A stretch of 64,000 bases of DNA from Bacillota bacterium (GCA_017442735.1 JAFRZE010000054.1:1-64000), one strand, 5' to 3'. Positions 1 through 9,909 are shown, numbered from the stretch's first letter. The notes: generated by a model from the sequence alone, not told the origin. Numbers and translations are program-made.

Positions 1-2
1 CG

Positions 3-107
3 GAAACGTCCCGTTTTCTGGATGTGCTTGAAAAGAAACATACAGAATCCCAGGCGCGGCTGACAAACGCGATCTCCTTCAGCGGATACCGGAAGGAGGG
101 CAACTGA
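3..107 (+). CDS. Transposase C-terminal tail (partial, cut by window edge)
   Basis: An open frame enters from the left edge and stops with TGA at 105-107, two bases before the next ATG. Its 34 visible residues are charged and end in RKEGN. No catalytic motif lies inside the window. The call rests on the tight coupling to the ATPase at 110, because such ATPases normally sit just after a DDE transposase in two-gene elements. This is inference from context. Confidence 0.55.
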   Translation, partial: ETSRFLDVLEKKHTESQARLTNAISFSGYRKEGN

Positions 108-109
108 TC

Positions 110-931
110 ATGTATGAATCATTCTTCAACATGAAGTATACTCCGTTTACCCGGAACATCCCACCGGAGAAGCTGTATGAATCACCGGCGATCGGAGCCG
201 CCTTTGACAGACTCTGTTATGTCGCTGACCGTCAGCTGTTCGCTGTTGTCACTGCCGACTCAGGATGTGGAAAATCCACCCTCATCCGCCGTTTCGCATC
301 CAGTCTCGCCCCGGACAGGTATATCCTGCTATACCTTTCGGATTCAAAACTGACTCCGAAGTGGTTCTATAAGGGGATCCTGGATCAGCTGGGAATGGAA
401 TCCAGATTTTATCGGGGGGATTCCAAACGTCAGCTGCAGGAAGCGATCGAATACATCCGCGGTGTCCAGAAAAAGCAGCTTGTCTGCGTTCTGGACGAGG
501 CACATCTGCTGGAGAAGGAAACACTGGAAGAATTCCGGTTCCTTCTGAATTACCGGTTTGATTCAGAAAGTCCTATGGCCTTAATTCTGGTAGGCCAGAC
601 GGAACTGTGGGATAAGAAACTGCGGTATAAACGGTATGATGCGATCCGCCAACGAATCGACATCTACTGTGTTCTTCCTCACTTGGATCGAGCGGAAACG
701 GAAGCCTACATCAGATCTCATCTGGCGTATTCCGAATGCGGGCAGGAACTGTTTACAGACAGGGCGATGGATGAAATCTACAAGTACTCAACAGGCATTC
801 CGCGAATGATAAACCGAATCTGTGACAAAAGCCTGATGTATGGCTTTCAGCAGCAGAAAAGGCTGATCGATGACCGAATGGTCAAGTACATCGTCGAAAA
901 CGAGATGCTCACCGTGATTGGGAATGAATGA
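110..931 (+). CDS. Transposition ATPase, ExeA/TnsC-like AAA family
   Basis: This 273-residue AAA+ ATPase is the kind that helps a DDE transposase choose its target. The N-terminus (MYESFFNMKYTPFTR) is typical of the ExeA-like transposon ATPase group. A Walker A motif (SGCGKST) lies near residue 51 and a Walker B motif (VCVLDEAHLL) near residue 128, followed by a sensor-type segment (ALILVGQTELW) and a C-terminal lid ending GIPRMINRICDKSLMYG. A GGAGGG ribosome site precedes the ATG and the start sits 2 bases after the upstream stop, so the two are translationally coupled. It is full length for the family. It is probably the last gene of an insertion element whose right end lies just downstream, next to the pilus operon. 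Confidence 0.85.
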   Translation: MYESFFNMKYTPFTRNIPPEKLYESPAIGAAFDRLCYVADRQLFAVVTADSGCGKSTLIRRFASSLAPDRYILLYLSDSKLTPKWFYKGILDQLGMESRFYRGDSKRQLQEAIEYIRGVQKKQLVCVLDEAHLLEKETLEEFRFLLNYRFDSESPMALILVGQTELWDKKLRYKRYDAIRQRIDIYCVLPHLDRAETEAYIRSHLAYSECGQELFTDRAMDEIYKYSTGIPRMINRICDKSLMYGFQQQKRLIDDRMVKYIVENEMLTVIGNE

Positions 932-934
932 TGA

Positions 935-1046
935 CAGTGCCGGGAGGACTACTTCCCGGCCTATTGTCAGGAATCTCATGGACACAAGTCCCGGCAATCC
1001 GTGGACATTTCAAGAAGTCAACTCAGGGACAGCGAGTCCCGGCAGA
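935..1046 (+). repeat. Candidate right-end repeats of the transposon
   Basis: Between the ATPase stop and the pilus operon a short motif recurs: TTCCCGGCC at 953-961, AGTCCCGGCA at 987-996 and AGTCCCGGCA at 1035-1044, plus an inverted copy TGCCGGGA at 938-945. Several subterminal copies of one motif are typical of transposase binding sites at the ends of Tn7/Mu/IS21-like elements. The exact boundary cannot be fixed without the left end. Confidence 0.5.
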
Positions 1047-1108
1047 AACAGTAGAAGACGAAAAACAGACATAAATAGAAAGTATTTCGTTGGAAGGAGG
1101 TGAGAATT

Positions 1109-4100
1109 ATGAGACGGCATAAACAAGCTCTGTCTTTACTGCTTGTTTTTGTCATGCTGCTGGGTATGTTCAGTCAGCATCCGTCTGTAATTCTCACAGC
1201 CCTGGCTGAAGAAGAGACAGAAACAGAAGAGAAAAATTCTGAAGAAGACGAGCTTGTCAAAGACTCGTCTGATTTTGATTGGGAAGAATCCTCGGAGCCT
1301 GAGACGGGAGAGGAAGAGGAAAAAGAAGAGTCTTCCGTGCCTGAGACGGAAGACGAAGAGGGGGAGAAAGAGGAAGAAGAAGAATCCTCTGACATTCCTA
1401 CTGAAGAGCCCGAAGAACCACAAGAAACGGAAGAAGTCCTCTGGACCCGCACGATCACGGATACGGATGGAGAATCCTATGAGATCACGGTGACTTATAA
1501 TAATCTCTCCCTGATCCCTGAGGACGCCGAACTGAAAGTTACGGAGATCCTCAGCGATGAGGAAATGTACGAGTCCTATGCGGCTGAGACGATCGAGGCT
1601 GCAGGGCTGGAAGCCAAAAACGTCCGGTTGATCCGTCTGTTCGATATCACGATCGTGGATCCGGAGACCGGGGAAGAATACCAGCCGCAGAACGAAGTGA
1701 GTGTCGTCATTCGTCTGATCGACGAAGAAGTCCTGGAAGAGAATGATCTGTCTGTCGTGCACCTGTCTGAAGAGGCATCCGAGGTAGTGGAGTCGACGGT
1801 CGAGGGAGATTCCATTGAGTTTGCTACGGAAGGCTTTTCGATCTTTTCGGTCGTCGCGGCGCAGATCTCGGAGACCATAGAAGCTTCCGACGGAAATACC
1901 TATGAGATCAACGTGACGTACAACAGTACGTCCGGTATCCCCATGGAAGGCGTGGAACTGCTCGTTTCCGAGCTCCTGCCGGGGGATGAAGGGTATGACG
2001 AATACATTGCCGATTCCGTTTCTGTCCTTGGGATAGAGGCTGAAGACATAGAGTATTCAAGGATCTTCGATATCCGTATCGTGGATGAGACCGACCACAA
2101 CATCGTATATGAGCCGACGGGCGATGTGGATGTCAGTATCCGGATGATCGGTGAAACACTGGAGGATTATGAAAGAGTAAGCCTTCTTCATTTCGCGGAG
2201 AGTGAAAGGAAAGATGGCTTTACCGTCTATGATATTGATACGACCGTGGAAGGAGAAACGGTACGCTTTACGACGAACGGTTTCTCTGTTTACGCGATCG
2301 TCGCGGCGAAAGATCCTTATGTTCCCGGACAGGAATCGGATATCTCGCTGCCTTCTGAAATCGATGAAGGACAGGGCTATTATTTCTCCATTTACAGAAG
2401 CAACACCAACTATATGACGACGACCCAGCCAGGATTGAGCTCCAGTTACAGCAACGGGCAAGGGGAGTTTCTTGGAACGACCAGCAAAGCCGGTGCCGGC
2501 GTCTGGTATTTCGAGCAGACAGAGGAGAGCGGAAAGTATTATATCTATTGCAAGGATGGATCTGCCAATCAGTACCTGTATGTCTATGACACGAACAGGA
2601 TGAGGCTGGATGCATCCAGCAAGACTGTGTTTACGGTGGAAAGTACCAGCAACAATGTCGGTAATACTAATACATTTTATATTTATGTTGTGGTCAATAA
2701 TAAGAATTACGCTCTGAGCGTTCGAGGGAACCGAAACTTCTTCCTGGAAAACCGAAATAACGGTGCCAATAACAATGAACGGGTCACGATCAGAAAAGCA
2801 GTCGTGACGCCTTTTGACTACTACGAACTGGACGGGAAGACTTTCTCGATCGCCTATCACGAAGAGAATATTAAGGGAGCAGGTCTCACCAGTGAATCCT
2901 CCTCCAGCGGCAAGCTGAACGCGGTAGAGCTTCTGGTTCGTCCGGATGTTCTAAGTACCACAGGAGAGCTTCTGATTGCTCAGGATATGGACCTGACCGA
3001 CTGGACATTCGAATGTATCGAAGGTACGAAGTATTATATTACCACACAGATCGGCGGAGAGAAAATGTACCTGACAGTGGGATCCGGCATTACGCTGGAG
3101 TCTTCACCGACCGCGAACTCCGTTATATCCGTGGAATCCGGAACAGGGGAGAATGCGGGTAAGTATAAATTCAGCGGGCCAAATGACAAGGCGCTGACGC
3201 TTTCCGGCGGTAAGGCTGCCAACGGTTTTGTAAGTTCCAGTTCGGGTGGACAGTATTCGTGGCTGAATCTTGTTTCCAAGTCCGCGCTGCTGGATGATAG
3301 CGATTTTACCGTTTACAGCGCGGAGAAGGTCGATCTTTCCGACCGGACGAAGGTGCCGGACGGCGCTCAGGTGGTCCTCTATACCCGTAAATGGAACGAC
3401 ACAACAAAGAAATATGAGTTTTATGCCGTGGGCTATGACGGAAGCCTGGCTCGCGCCTTTGAGAGCGGCGGTCTGATCCAGTGGGTGGGCAGTACGATCA
3501 ATACCATGTTATGGGATTTCACGGAATATCAGTATTCGGACGGAGAACCCACCTATTATTATCAGCTGAAGAACGCTTATCCCGGAGGAGCCGCCAGCAA
3601 CTGTATCCGTCCGTCGACCGACGGCAATTTCCTGCGGACAGGAAGCGCTTTTCCGGATTATTTCGACCGAAGCATCAACCTGAACGGCCGCCGCTACGGA
3701 TACTATTATTCGACGATCCTGGTCTGGGATGATCCGAGCTATGCCTATATCGGTCTTCGGGTAAACGATGACCGGACCGGACTGGAAGTATGTTCCATGG
3801 ATGAGGCGGACACCTTCTACTTTGCCATCATGACGGATACTCCCGGGGAAGACGAATCGGAACTGACGACGGTGGCCACAGTCGATCATCAACAGTACGG
3901 GATCACCGTGAGGATGGTAGATCTGGATAACGGAGATCTCCAGAACCATAACGGATATATGAGCCAGTTTCTTGGCAGCAACAGCTATACGCACTCTGCA
4001 CCTGACAGTGGTCTGTTATCCACACAACTCGGTTCTGACGGATATCCGACAGCGACAAGAAACAATAATAAGTCTCTGGCAGAGATGTTCGCACAGGCGG

Positions 4101-7100
4101 TAGACGTCAATCATCTGTTTATCGAGAACACTTACTATTCGAGCGGTTATTACGAATACGACAGCGCGAAAAACTTTGCATCATTCTATACGCCGGACGG
4201 CACATATGATCCGAACAATTTCACAGTCTACTCTCAGCTGGCCTCCTATGATTCCGGCGGCAACAAGAACTCACTGAAGCACAGTCAGTTCTTCCCTTAC
4301 AACTATATTCAGCCTGGAGTGTACACCAGTGTCAATAAATATAACCTGTACCCCACGGTAGTTGCGAACTCTACAAACGATCCGGAACTTCCCGACAGCG
4401 ATCCCCGTAAGGGTGAACAGCTGCACACGCTTCAGTGTAATGGCCAAACGGTGGACGTCTACTTCGCGATGGAGATCGAGGCTACGTTTACTCAGACGCC
4501 GAGCGGACTGGACGCCTGGGGACATGATATCATCTACGAATTTACCGGTGACGATGACTTCTGGCTCTATGTGGACGGAGAACTGATCATCGATCTTGGA
4601 GGTATCCACGGTGCCTTGCCAGGAAGCGTCAACTATTCCACGGGTGAGGTCGTGGTGAACGGTGTTCAGACAACGCTTCGCGCGGTCTTTGAGAAGAATT
4701 ATCGCGAACGAAAAGGTTACCCGGATCGGGCATCTGCGACGGCAGAGCAAAACACGGATGTTGACGATCATCTTGCCGAATACTTCGAAGGCGACGGGAC
4801 CATTTTCAAAGAATACACAGACCATACCATGCGTATCTTCTATATGGAACGCGGCGCAGGCGCTTCGAACCTGCATATGCGCTTCAACCTTGCATCTGTC
4901 AAACCCGGCACTGTACTGCTGAGCAAGGAGATCAAGGGTGTGGACAGCACAGAATCCTATCTTTCGGAGTATCCCTTCCAGATCTTCTATAAAGATTCAG
5001 AGGACGTCGAACATCAATTGGTCACCGCTAATGAACCTGGTTCCGGTATCCGGGTCGTATATAAGGATACGAACCGATTAGTGACACTCAGGGACAGCTA
5101 TACAGCACCGGATGGCCAGGTGTATGAGAGTGTATTTGTACTCAAACCAGGAGAGACGGCCGAGATCGATTTTCCTGATTCAGCCATGATGTATTATATC
5201 AGGGAATGTGCCGTAGATATCACGACGGTGGATGAGAGTACCAATCCGGCAACGACGATCCATCAGGGCATATATACCCATGTGACGGTAAACGGTGAAG
5301 AAGTGTCTGGCGTGCCAAACGGTAAGGATCAGGGACGGCAGGATTTCTCTATCCCCTATGCTTATGTCGACAGCAGGGGAAGAGTAGTCTTCCAGAACTG
5401 GGTAGATCCCAACGCCAAGGGCACGCTGACTTTCACCAAACATCTCTACGCGGAAGATGGGGAGACACCGATCCCTCATGAACAAAGCGATACTACGTTC
5501 ACCTTCCGTCTTTATTTAGGAACGGAGAACACTCCGGCGGATCAGCTGCCGCTGGCAGATATGTACAGTTATCATGTCAAGGACGACCAGGGCAATTACT
5601 GTCGGTGGGATGCGGAAAACGGGAAACTGGTTTCTCTCGGAGATGGCAAGGATCATTATGAAGACCTGACCGATGAAGAAAAGCGAATGGTCACCTTTAC
5701 GACATCCATGAGCGGCACCATTACGAACATCCCCGTGGACTATACCGTAGAGGTCCGAGAAATTCCCGCCGGTACCAGATACAAGGTAGAAGAACGTGAT
5801 TACGAGCTTCCGGATGGCTACACCCTGCAATGGTATGTAACAAGGATAGACTCAGGCACAGGCGAAATCATTTCTAATGACAGCAAAGAACCGGCGACCG
5901 GCGTCATTAACGTAATCTCCGAATATAACGAGATCGAGATCCGTAACCTGAAAGGGTGGGGCCTGCGCTGTTATAAGGAATGGTCCGACGCGAACTGGAT
6001 GGCCGAACGCGACGTAATCTATCTGGCCGTATTTACGGAGATTAACGGAGAGCTGACTTTTGTTGACAACGACGAACATAATACGGTTCGCCGGCTGAAA
6101 CGGACGGATGAATCAGCCTATTGGTTCTTCCAGACGATAGACGACCTGGACGGAAGCGGTGGAAACGGCGATGCGGCAGACTTCGCGCACTATGTCGTTC
6201 GGGAAGTGACCATCAGTAACGAGAATCCAACTGTTGACGACAGGGGCAGGGTGACAGATTACGGTACAGTCACGCTACTTCCTGTGGACGGTACCGGTCA
6301 GATCACTTTAAGCGGCCGGCAGTACGGAGATGCGGAGCCTTCTTCCTTCACCTATACCATCGTGAGTTATACGATGGGTGATCTACCTCAGAACGCCAAT
6401 GTCCGTGAGGATGTGATGGTCAACAAACGTGCCGGTCTGGATCTGTATAAAACAAAGGAAGACGGTACGACGCCTCTTGCCGATGCGGTCTTTTCCTTAA
6501 AAGACGGGAATGGAAACAATGCCGTCAGTGGCACGTTGACTTCGGACGAGAGCGGCTTTATCACGATCGCGTATCTGCGGGAGGATGAAGTATATACGCT
6601 CGCGGAGATCGCTTCTCCTTCCGGTTATATCGGTCTAAGTACACCACTGAAGCTGAAACGTGAAGGCAACACGGTTTATGTTTCAGATGATGACGGTGCT
6701 ACCTGGCAGACGAGCATCGCGAACAGTTCTGATGGATGGTACATCGTGGATGATACCGACATCAGTTCCGGTGAGGAGATTCGGATCGGAAAACTCACGA
6801 TCAAAAACAGGCCTTATATACTGCAGATCAGAAAAACACAACAGACAGCCGAAGGTGAACCTCTGCCAGGCGCGACGTTCGCGCTATACCGTCAGGTCAT
6901 TGGAAACAACGGGCAGCCGCGAAAAGACTACCGGCCGATCGAAGGATATGAAAGCCTGGTCACCGATGCAGATGGGTTAGTTCCGGAAATTTCGGAAGCT
7001 TTTGCAAACGGAACACTTCATTCCGGTACCTATTACCTGCATGAGACGTATCCGGTCTCAGGCTATCAGCCTCTGAGCGAGGACGTGGTGTTTACCGTCA

Positions 7101-8032
7101 ACAATCTTGGCATGGTATCGCTGGAATCTTCTCCTTCGGGCGTAGAGCTTTCAGATAATGTCATCTATGTACCGAACCAGCTGGAAGGAACAGCAAAGCT
7201 GACTGTCAGAAAAGTGGTTGAGAACGGGTCCGCGGCAGATACGAATGGTACAAACAGGTTTAACTTTACCATTAAGCTGTATCTTCCCGATGGACAAACG
7301 CCCTGGCCGTATTCGGATGGGACCGGCGGCTATTTCAACAACGGTACAGCGAGCTTCTCTCTTGGCCACGACCAGACGATCGAGTTGACTGTGCCTCTTG
7401 GTGCTGTGGCGACAGTAACGGAGACTTCCAATACGACTTATACCACGACGGCTGCGATGACCGTTACAACGGAAGGACAGACGACAACTTCGACCCATGA
7501 GTTCAACAGTTCGAACCTGATGTCCACGGTAACGATCAAGGATGATACAGGTGTAACCCTTACGTATACGAACACGCGTAAGACAGTACAGGTAACAGTT
7601 AAGAAGACCGTGGTAGGCAGCGGTGGAAACTTTACTTTTACCGTCACTCAGACGGATGGAGAAACTTCGGAACAATCAACGTTTACGCTAAGTCCGGCAG
7701 ACAACCAGACGGTTTCGACTGTACTGACGATTCCATACGGCGTATCACTGACGATCACGGAGAATGCCTGTCCGGGTTACACAACAAAGGTTGGGAGCAC
7801 AGTTACATCGACATGGACAAAGACGGGGATCACTTCTAACCAGGCAGTGACCTTCACGAACACCGAGACCCATGTCGCGCCAACCGGCTATCAAGGTAAT
7901 GCTCATAACAGCGGGTATCTGATCCTGCTGCTAGGAGGTCTTCTGCTCGCGGATATTGCCTTTATGCGGCGACTATACCGCAAAAGCAGAAGACGATATA
8001 GAAAAAATGTCACCCACTCAAAATGCTTCTAA
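1109..8032 (+). CDS. Giant multidomain pilus tip / surface adhesin
   Basis: A 2307-residue secreted, wall-anchored protein. The start is set at the ATG 1109 because GGAGG at 1096-1100 is 8 bases away; an in-frame GTG at 1100 overlaps that site. Order: signal peptide (1-34), a Glu/Ser-rich acidic stretch (35-110), two copies of a roughly 140-residue domain (about 112-251 and 252-400, sharing the pattern Y-E-I-x-V-T-Y-N), a long beta-rich region, a fibro-slime/PA14-like segment near 1105-1190 (GDDDFWLYVDGELIIDLGGIHG-type motif), Cna-B/SpaA-like repeats from about 1770 (LPGATFALY, PLADAVFSL), DUF7601-like domains, then APTG (2257-2260), a hydrophobic helix and a basic tail. The APTG motif replaces LPXTG. 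It is the first gene of the pilus operon, so the ancillary or tip role is inferred from position. Confidence 0.85.
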   Translation: MRRHKQALSLLLVFVMLLGMFSQHPSVILTALAEEETETEEKNSEEDELVKDSSDFDWEESSEPETGEEEEKEESSVPETEDEEGEKEEEEESSDIPTEEPEEPQETEEVLWTRTITDTDGESYEITVTYNNLSLIPEDAELKVTEILSDEEMYESYAAETIEAAGLEAKNVRLIRLFDITIVDPETGEEYQPQNEVSVVIRLIDEEVLEENDLSVVHLSEEASEVVESTVEGDSIEFATEGFSIFSVVAAQISETIEASDGNTYEINVTYNSTSGIPMEGVELLVSELLPGDEGYDEYIADSVSVLGIEAEDIEYSRIFDIRIVDETDHNIVYEPTGDVDVSIRMIGETLEDYERVSLLHFAESERKDGFTVYDIDTTVEGETVRFTTNGFSVYAIVAAKDPYVPGQESDISLPSEIDEGQGYYFSIYRSNTNYMTTTQPGLSSSYSNGQGEFLGTTSKAGAGVWYFEQTEESGKYYIYCKDGSANQYLYVYDTNRMRLDASSKTVFTVESTSNNVGNTNTFYIYVVVNNKNYALSVRGNRNFFLENRNNGANNNERVTIRKAVVTPFDYYELDGKTFSIAYHEENIKGAGLTSESSSSGKLNAVELLVRPDVLSTTGELLIAQDMDLTDWTFECIEGTKYYITTQIGGEKMYLTVGSGITLESSPTANSVISVESGTGENAGKYKFSGPNDKALTLSGGKAANGFVSSSSGGQYSWLNLVSKSALLDDSDFTVYSAEKVDLSDRTKVPDGAQVVLYTRKWNDTTKKYEFYAVGYDGSLARAFESGGLIQWVGSTINTMLWDFTEYQYSDGEPTYYYQLKNAYPGGAASNCIRPSTDGNFLRTGSAFPDYFDRSINLNGRRYGYYYSTILVWDDPSYAYIGLRVNDDRTGLEVCSMDEADTFYFAIMTDTPGEDESELTTVATVDHQQYGITVRMVDLDNGDLQNHNGYMSQFLGSNSYTHSAPDSGLLSTQLGSDGYPTATRNNNKSLAEMFAQAVDVNHLFIENTYYSSGYYEYDSAKNFASFYTPDGTYDPNNFTVYSQLASYDSGGNKNSLKHSQFFPYNYIQPGVYTSVNKYNLYPTVVANSTNDPELPDSDPRKGEQLHTLQCNGQTVDVYFAMEIEATFTQTPSGLDAWGHDIIYEFTGDDDFWLYVDGELIIDLGGIHGALPGSVNYSTGEVVVNGVQTTLRAVFEKNYRERKGYPDRASATAEQNTDVDDHLAEYFEGDGTIFKEYTDHTMRIFYMERGAGASNLHMRFNLASVKPGTVLLSKEIKGVDSTESYLSEYPFQIFYKDSEDVEHQLVTANEPGSGIRVVYKDTNRLVTLRDSYTAPDGQVYESVFVLKPGETAEIDFPDSAMMYYIRECAVDITTVDESTNPATTIHQGIYTHVTVNGEEVSGVPNGKDQGRQDFSIPYAYVDSRGRVVFQNWVDPNAKGTLTFTKHLYAEDGETPIPHEQSDTTFTFRLYLGTENTPADQLPLADMYSYHVKDDQGNYCRWDAENGKLVSLGDGKDHYEDLTDEEKRMVTFTTSMSGTITNIPVDYTVEVREIPAGTRYKVEERDYELPDGYTLQWYVTRIDSGTGEIISNDSKEPATGVINVISEYNEIEIRNLKGWGLRCYKEWSDANWMAERDVIYLAVFTEINGELTFVDNDEHNTVRRLKRTDESAYWFFQTIDDLDGSGGNGDAADFAHYVVREVTISNENPTVDDRGRVTDYGTVTLLPVDGTGQITLSGRQYGDAEPSSFTYTIVSYTMGDLPQNANVREDVMVNKRAGLDLYKTKEDGTTPLADAVFSLKDGNGNNAVSGTLTSDESGFITIAYLREDEVYTLAEIASPSGYIGLSTPLKLKREGNTVYVSDDDGATWQTSIANSSDGWYIVDDTDISSGEEIRIGKLTIKNRPYILQIRKTQQTAEGEPLPGATFALYRQVIGNNGQPRKDYRPIEGYESLVTDADGLVPEISEAFANGTLHSGTYYLHETYPVSGYQPLSEDVVFTVNNLGMVSLESSPSGVELSDNVIYVPNQLEGTAKLTVRKVVENGSAADTNGTNRFNFTIKLYLPDGQTPWPYSDGTGGYFNNGTASFSLGHDQTIELTVPLGAVATVTETSNTTYTTTAAMTVTTEGQTTTSTHEFNSSNLMSTVTIKDDTGVTLTYTNTRKTVQVTVKKTVVGSGGNFTFTVTQTDGETSEQSTFTLSPADNQTVSTVLTIPYGVSLTITENACPGYTTKVGSTVTSTWTKTGITSNQAVTFTNTETHVAPTGYQGNAHNSGYLILLLGGLLLADIAFMRRLYRKSRRRYRKNVTHSKCF

Positions 8033-8050
8033 AGGAGGAAGAAAAAGAAA

Positions 8051-9337
8051 ATGAGTAACTGGAAAAAAACCTGTGCCGTATTACTGACGGCCATCTTGAT
8101 CCTGGCCATGAGCGTTAGCGCTCTGGCAGACGGCGAGCCAACATTGGACAATCATGCCGTGACGACCACCAATGAAGTCGTCCGGATCGTAAAAGAGATT
8201 ACCGTTTACAATCCGGAAAATGCAACTGTAAACGAGCCGACAGCCACATATACCTATACCATTGCGGCCGGTTCCGCTGACAAGATCATTAAAGACGGTC
8301 AGGATCCTCAGGTCCAGGCACCAACGATCGCCGGCGTTACGACCGGAATCAAGGTCGCCAGCCAGACCAGCCCGACAGCGGCTTCCGGAACGAGCGTCAC
8401 GCTGACCTATAGCCCTACAGCGGATGCAACATTGAATGCATCTGCTGCCGGTACCGCCAACGAAAAATGGGTCGAATTCGATTTCTCCGGCGTCAACTTT
8501 GGCGCTCCCGGCGTATACCGCTATGAGATCACGGAGGAAGCCGCGGCTTACAGTTCAAACGGTGTGGTGGAAGGTACCACGGGCCACAACCGTTATCTGG
8601 ATGTATATGTGAAGGCAGCTGCTGACCAGACCGTTACGGATGAGGCTGATAAATGGGAAGTCTACGGTTATGCCCTTTCCACGAGCGATGACGGTATCGA
8701 TGCCAATACAGATCCCAAAGAAACTAAGAAAACGACCGGTTTTGTCAGCCATACAGACGGAACGGAAGATAAGACAGCTGACCAGTACTATACCTTCAAC
8801 CTGGTGGTTGAAAAGACGGTCACGAATGACCCTTATATCAAGAGCACTCTTCATAAATTCCCGTTCACAATTACTCTGACCAATACGACAGTCACCGCTA
8901 ACGTGCTGCCGATCATGACACTCTCTGACAATGCGTCTCAGACCGCACTTTCAGCGGCTGCCATTGCCGGGACCTGGACACCTTCAATCGCCGATGGCGC
9001 GAGCGTGACCTATGTAGGTATTCCTGCGGGAACAACGATCAGTATCAAGGAAACGAACGATGTTGTCGGTACCACCTATCTGGTCACCATTACCGGCGCC
9101 GACACGAATCCGGATGCGGCGAACGTTTACTACAACAATGATTCCAGTGAAGCAAAGGTTACCAGTGGGGCAACAGCTGGCGCCGCAGCAACAGCCAACA
9201 AGACGGTCAGCTTTGATAACAATCTTCAGCTGATCTCCCCGACTGGTGTGATCCTTCGCGTCGCACCTTATGTACTGATGCTGGCAGTCGGTGTCGTACT
9301 GCTTGTGATCGCGCGCCGTAAAAGAGCGACCCGATGA
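8051..9337 (+). CDS. FctA-like major pilin (isopeptide backbone subunit)
   Basis: A 428-residue shaft pilin. It has a signal peptide ending near SALA, an FctA/Spy0128-like N-terminal domain with a candidate isopeptide lysine (RIVKEI) and glutamate (GVYRYEITE), and the RYLDVYV segment typical of that fold. A DUF7601-like second domain starts at LVVEKTV. The C-terminus has SPTG at 396-399, a hydrophobic helix and RRKR. In known pili of this class an intramolecular Lys-Asn bond gives stability, and a lysine is joined to the cleaved Thr of the next subunit by a dedicated class B sortase. AGGAGG lies upstream. The stop overlaps the next gene by 4 bases (ATGA). The bond partners are inferred, not proven. 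Confidence 0.88.
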   Translation: MSNWKKTCAVLLTAILILAMSVSALADGEPTLDNHAVTTTNEVVRIVKEITVYNPENATVNEPTATYTYTIAAGSADKIIKDGQDPQVQAPTIAGVTTGIKVASQTSPTAASGTSVTLTYSPTADATLNASAAGTANEKWVEFDFSGVNFGAPGVYRYEITEEAAAYSSNGVVEGTTGHNRYLDVYVKAAADQTVTDEADKWEVYGYALSTSDDGIDANTDPKETKKTTGFVSHTDGTEDKTADQYYTFNLVVEKTVTNDPYIKSTLHKFPFTITLTNTTVTANVLPIMTLSDNASQTALSAAAIAGTWTPSIADGASVTYVGIPAGTTISIKETNDVVGTTYLVTITGADTNPDAANVYYNNDSSEAKVTSGATAGAAATANKTVSFDNNLQLISPTGVILRVAPYVLMLAVGVVLLVIARRKRATR

Positions 9338-9909
9338 GCAGAAAAAAGGCAGAAGAGCAAAAGTCTGCAGAAAAACTGCCTGAAAAGATACAGCGTTCGG
9401 AAAGATCCGTCAAAGATTATCAGTTGTTTATCATTCGTCTGTTAGTCCTGGCCATAGCACTATGGCTCTTGTTCTTCGTGTTTCTTGGAGTGATGAAGAT
9501 GCCGACCGGCGATATGTATCCCCGAGTTGATGCGGGCGATCTTGTCCTGTTTTATCGGCTGGACAAGGATGTCAGGGCACAGGATATCATCGTGATCAAA
9601 AAAGATGTTCCTGCCGTGGAAGGCAAGCAGACAATGATCCTGCGCGTCGTGGCGGTGGCCGGTGATACGGTAGATATCCAGGATGACCATCTGATCATCA
9701 ATGGGAATGCTGTCGTGGAGACGAATATTTTCTATCCGACGCCTGTCTATGAAGGATATACCGAGTTTCCCCTGACGCTGCGGGAGGGAGAATGCTTTGT
9801 TCTCGCGGATACGAGGCGGGGAGGTTCGGACAGCCGGTTCTTCGGACCGGTGAATAAGAGCGAGATCCTGGGAACAGTGATCACAATCATCCGAAGAAAT
9901 AATCTGTAA
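9334..9909 (+). CDS. SipA-like signal peptidase homologue without catalytic residues
   Basis: A 191-residue membrane-anchored protein of the type I signal peptidase fold, with one helix at about 31-53. The box that normally reads S-M-x-P-T here reads GDMYPRVDAGD, so the serine nucleophile is Asp60. The box that normally carries Lys before Arg-Val reads ILRVVAVAGD, so the lysine is Leu103. The structural GD motifs remain. Group A Streptococcus SipA, which is needed for pilus polymerisation, likewise lacks the Ser/Lys pair. A pilin assembly chaperone role is therefore likely. The gene overlaps the pilin gene by 4 bases and precedes the sortase. Confidence 0.85.
   Translation: MSRKKAEEQKSAEKLPEKIQRSERSVKDYQLFIIRLLVLAIALWLLFFVFLGVMKMPTGDMYPRVDAGDLVLFYRLDKDVRAQDIIVIKKDVPAVEGKQTMILRVVAVAGDTVDIQDDHLIINGNAVVETNIFYPTPVYEGYTEFPLTLREGECFVLADTRRGGSDSRFFGPVNKSEILGTVITIIRRNNL

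Noticed and set aside
1136-2860. Several minus-strand frames opposite the adhesin gene
   Set aside because: They are low-complexity mirrors of the Glu/Ser-rich and beta-rich coding sequence with no start signals.
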